Positions 5,691 through 5,831 of a DNA stretch of 5,831 bases are shown piece by piece (within the stretch, counting starts at the first letter, position 1; every line of letters begins with the position of its first letter). The notes beneath the pieces are model-generated. The model did not search any database and was not told the origin of the DNA. It saw only the letters and a program-made list of their open reading frames with translations. The translations under genes were made by a program, and so were the position numbers. The stretch comes from Treponema sp. (GTDB lineage Bacteria; Spirochaetota; Spirochaetia; Treponematales; Breznakiellaceae), in the NCBI GenBank assembly GCA_031266695.1, contig JAISAK010000191.1:1-5831 (forward strand). The letters run 5' to 3'.

Positions 5691-5831
5691 TCAGTCGCCG
5701 ATAACAGCCCTGATATCCCTTTCGATGGCTTCCAGCTTCCGCGCCGCTTCTTTTTCCGCCTCCCCAAGCCCGCCGCTTCCCACCTCGGTACAGCAGGTGG
5801 CGTAGAATTTGATCTTGGGCTCCGTGCCGCT
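5691..5831 (-). CDS. Phosphoglucomutase/phosphomannomutase-family protein (C-terminal end only)
   Basis: The last 46 residues of a phospho-sugar mutase, which moves a phosphate between the C1 and C6 positions of a hexose phosphate in the cytoplasm. The visible part begins with SGTEPKIKFYATCC, the phosphate-binding loop of domain 4 and the family signature (usually R-x-S-G-T-E-P-K-I-K). A charged helix, about EAEKEAARKLEAIERDI, then ends the protein with TGA at 5691-5693. The Phe-Tyr after the loop resembles the PgcA/PGM2-like phosphoglucomutase branch, but glucose versus mannose preference cannot be settled from this fragment. The catalytic Ser and metal site lie outside the window. It is on the same strand as tatT, 162 bases upstream, but the tat operon has its own promoter, so the two are probably separate units. 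Confidence 0.88.
   Translation of the reverse strand, partial: SGTEPKIKFYATCCTEVGSGGLGEAEKEAARKLEAIERDIRAVIGD

Noticed and set aside
5525..5767. 80-codon minus-strand frame across the mutase end and the leader
   Set aside because: It overlaps the clear SGTEPKIK mutase frame and would span the tat promoter. The product is low-complexity and basic.

Overview
The window holds two unrelated membrane transport systems that face each other, plus the tail of a sugar-phosphate enzyme gene. The best match for the organism is a spirochaete of the Treponema group. The main reason is the gene trio T component, P component and fused Q-M permease of a TRAP transporter. That is the arrangement known from Treponema pallidum (Tp0956-Tp0958) and its relatives. 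The moderately GC-rich sequence and GC-rich codon choice argue for a relative such as a gut or free-living treponeme rather than T. pallidum itself. This is inferred from gene content, not from a search.

Positions 1-1553, plus strand: two translationally coupled permease genes of a BMP-type ABC importer (nucleoside or riboflavin class). The first is cut by the window edge. The ATPase and the lipoprotein receptor would lie further left, outside the window.

Positions 1566-5528, minus strand: an operon read right to left. It encodes TatT (helical, TPR-like lipoprotein), TatP (periplasmic solute-binding protein) and a 634-residue fused TRAP permease. A good promoter with an extended -10 lies at 5610-5638, followed by a leader of about 75 bases that contains two inverted repeats. 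TatT and TatP are expected to form a periplasmic complex that captures a ligand and hands it to the ion-driven QM permease. TatP carries Gly where carboxylate-binding family members carry their key Arg, so the ligand is probably not an ordinary C4-dicarboxylate or sialic acid.

Positions 5691-5831, minus strand: the last 46 codons of a phosphoglucomutase/phosphomannomutase-family gene, followed by a GC-rich hairpin.

The ABC and TRAP units converge with only 12 bases between stop codons and no visible terminator. The longest gene-free stretch is 5529-5690 (162 bases), which holds the mutase 3' hairpin and the tat promoter and leader. No RNA gene, CRISPR array, insertion sequence or integration site was seen. 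The window is not an undescribed system overall. The most unusual parts are the tripartite TRAP variant, its altered binding site and its regulatory spacers.
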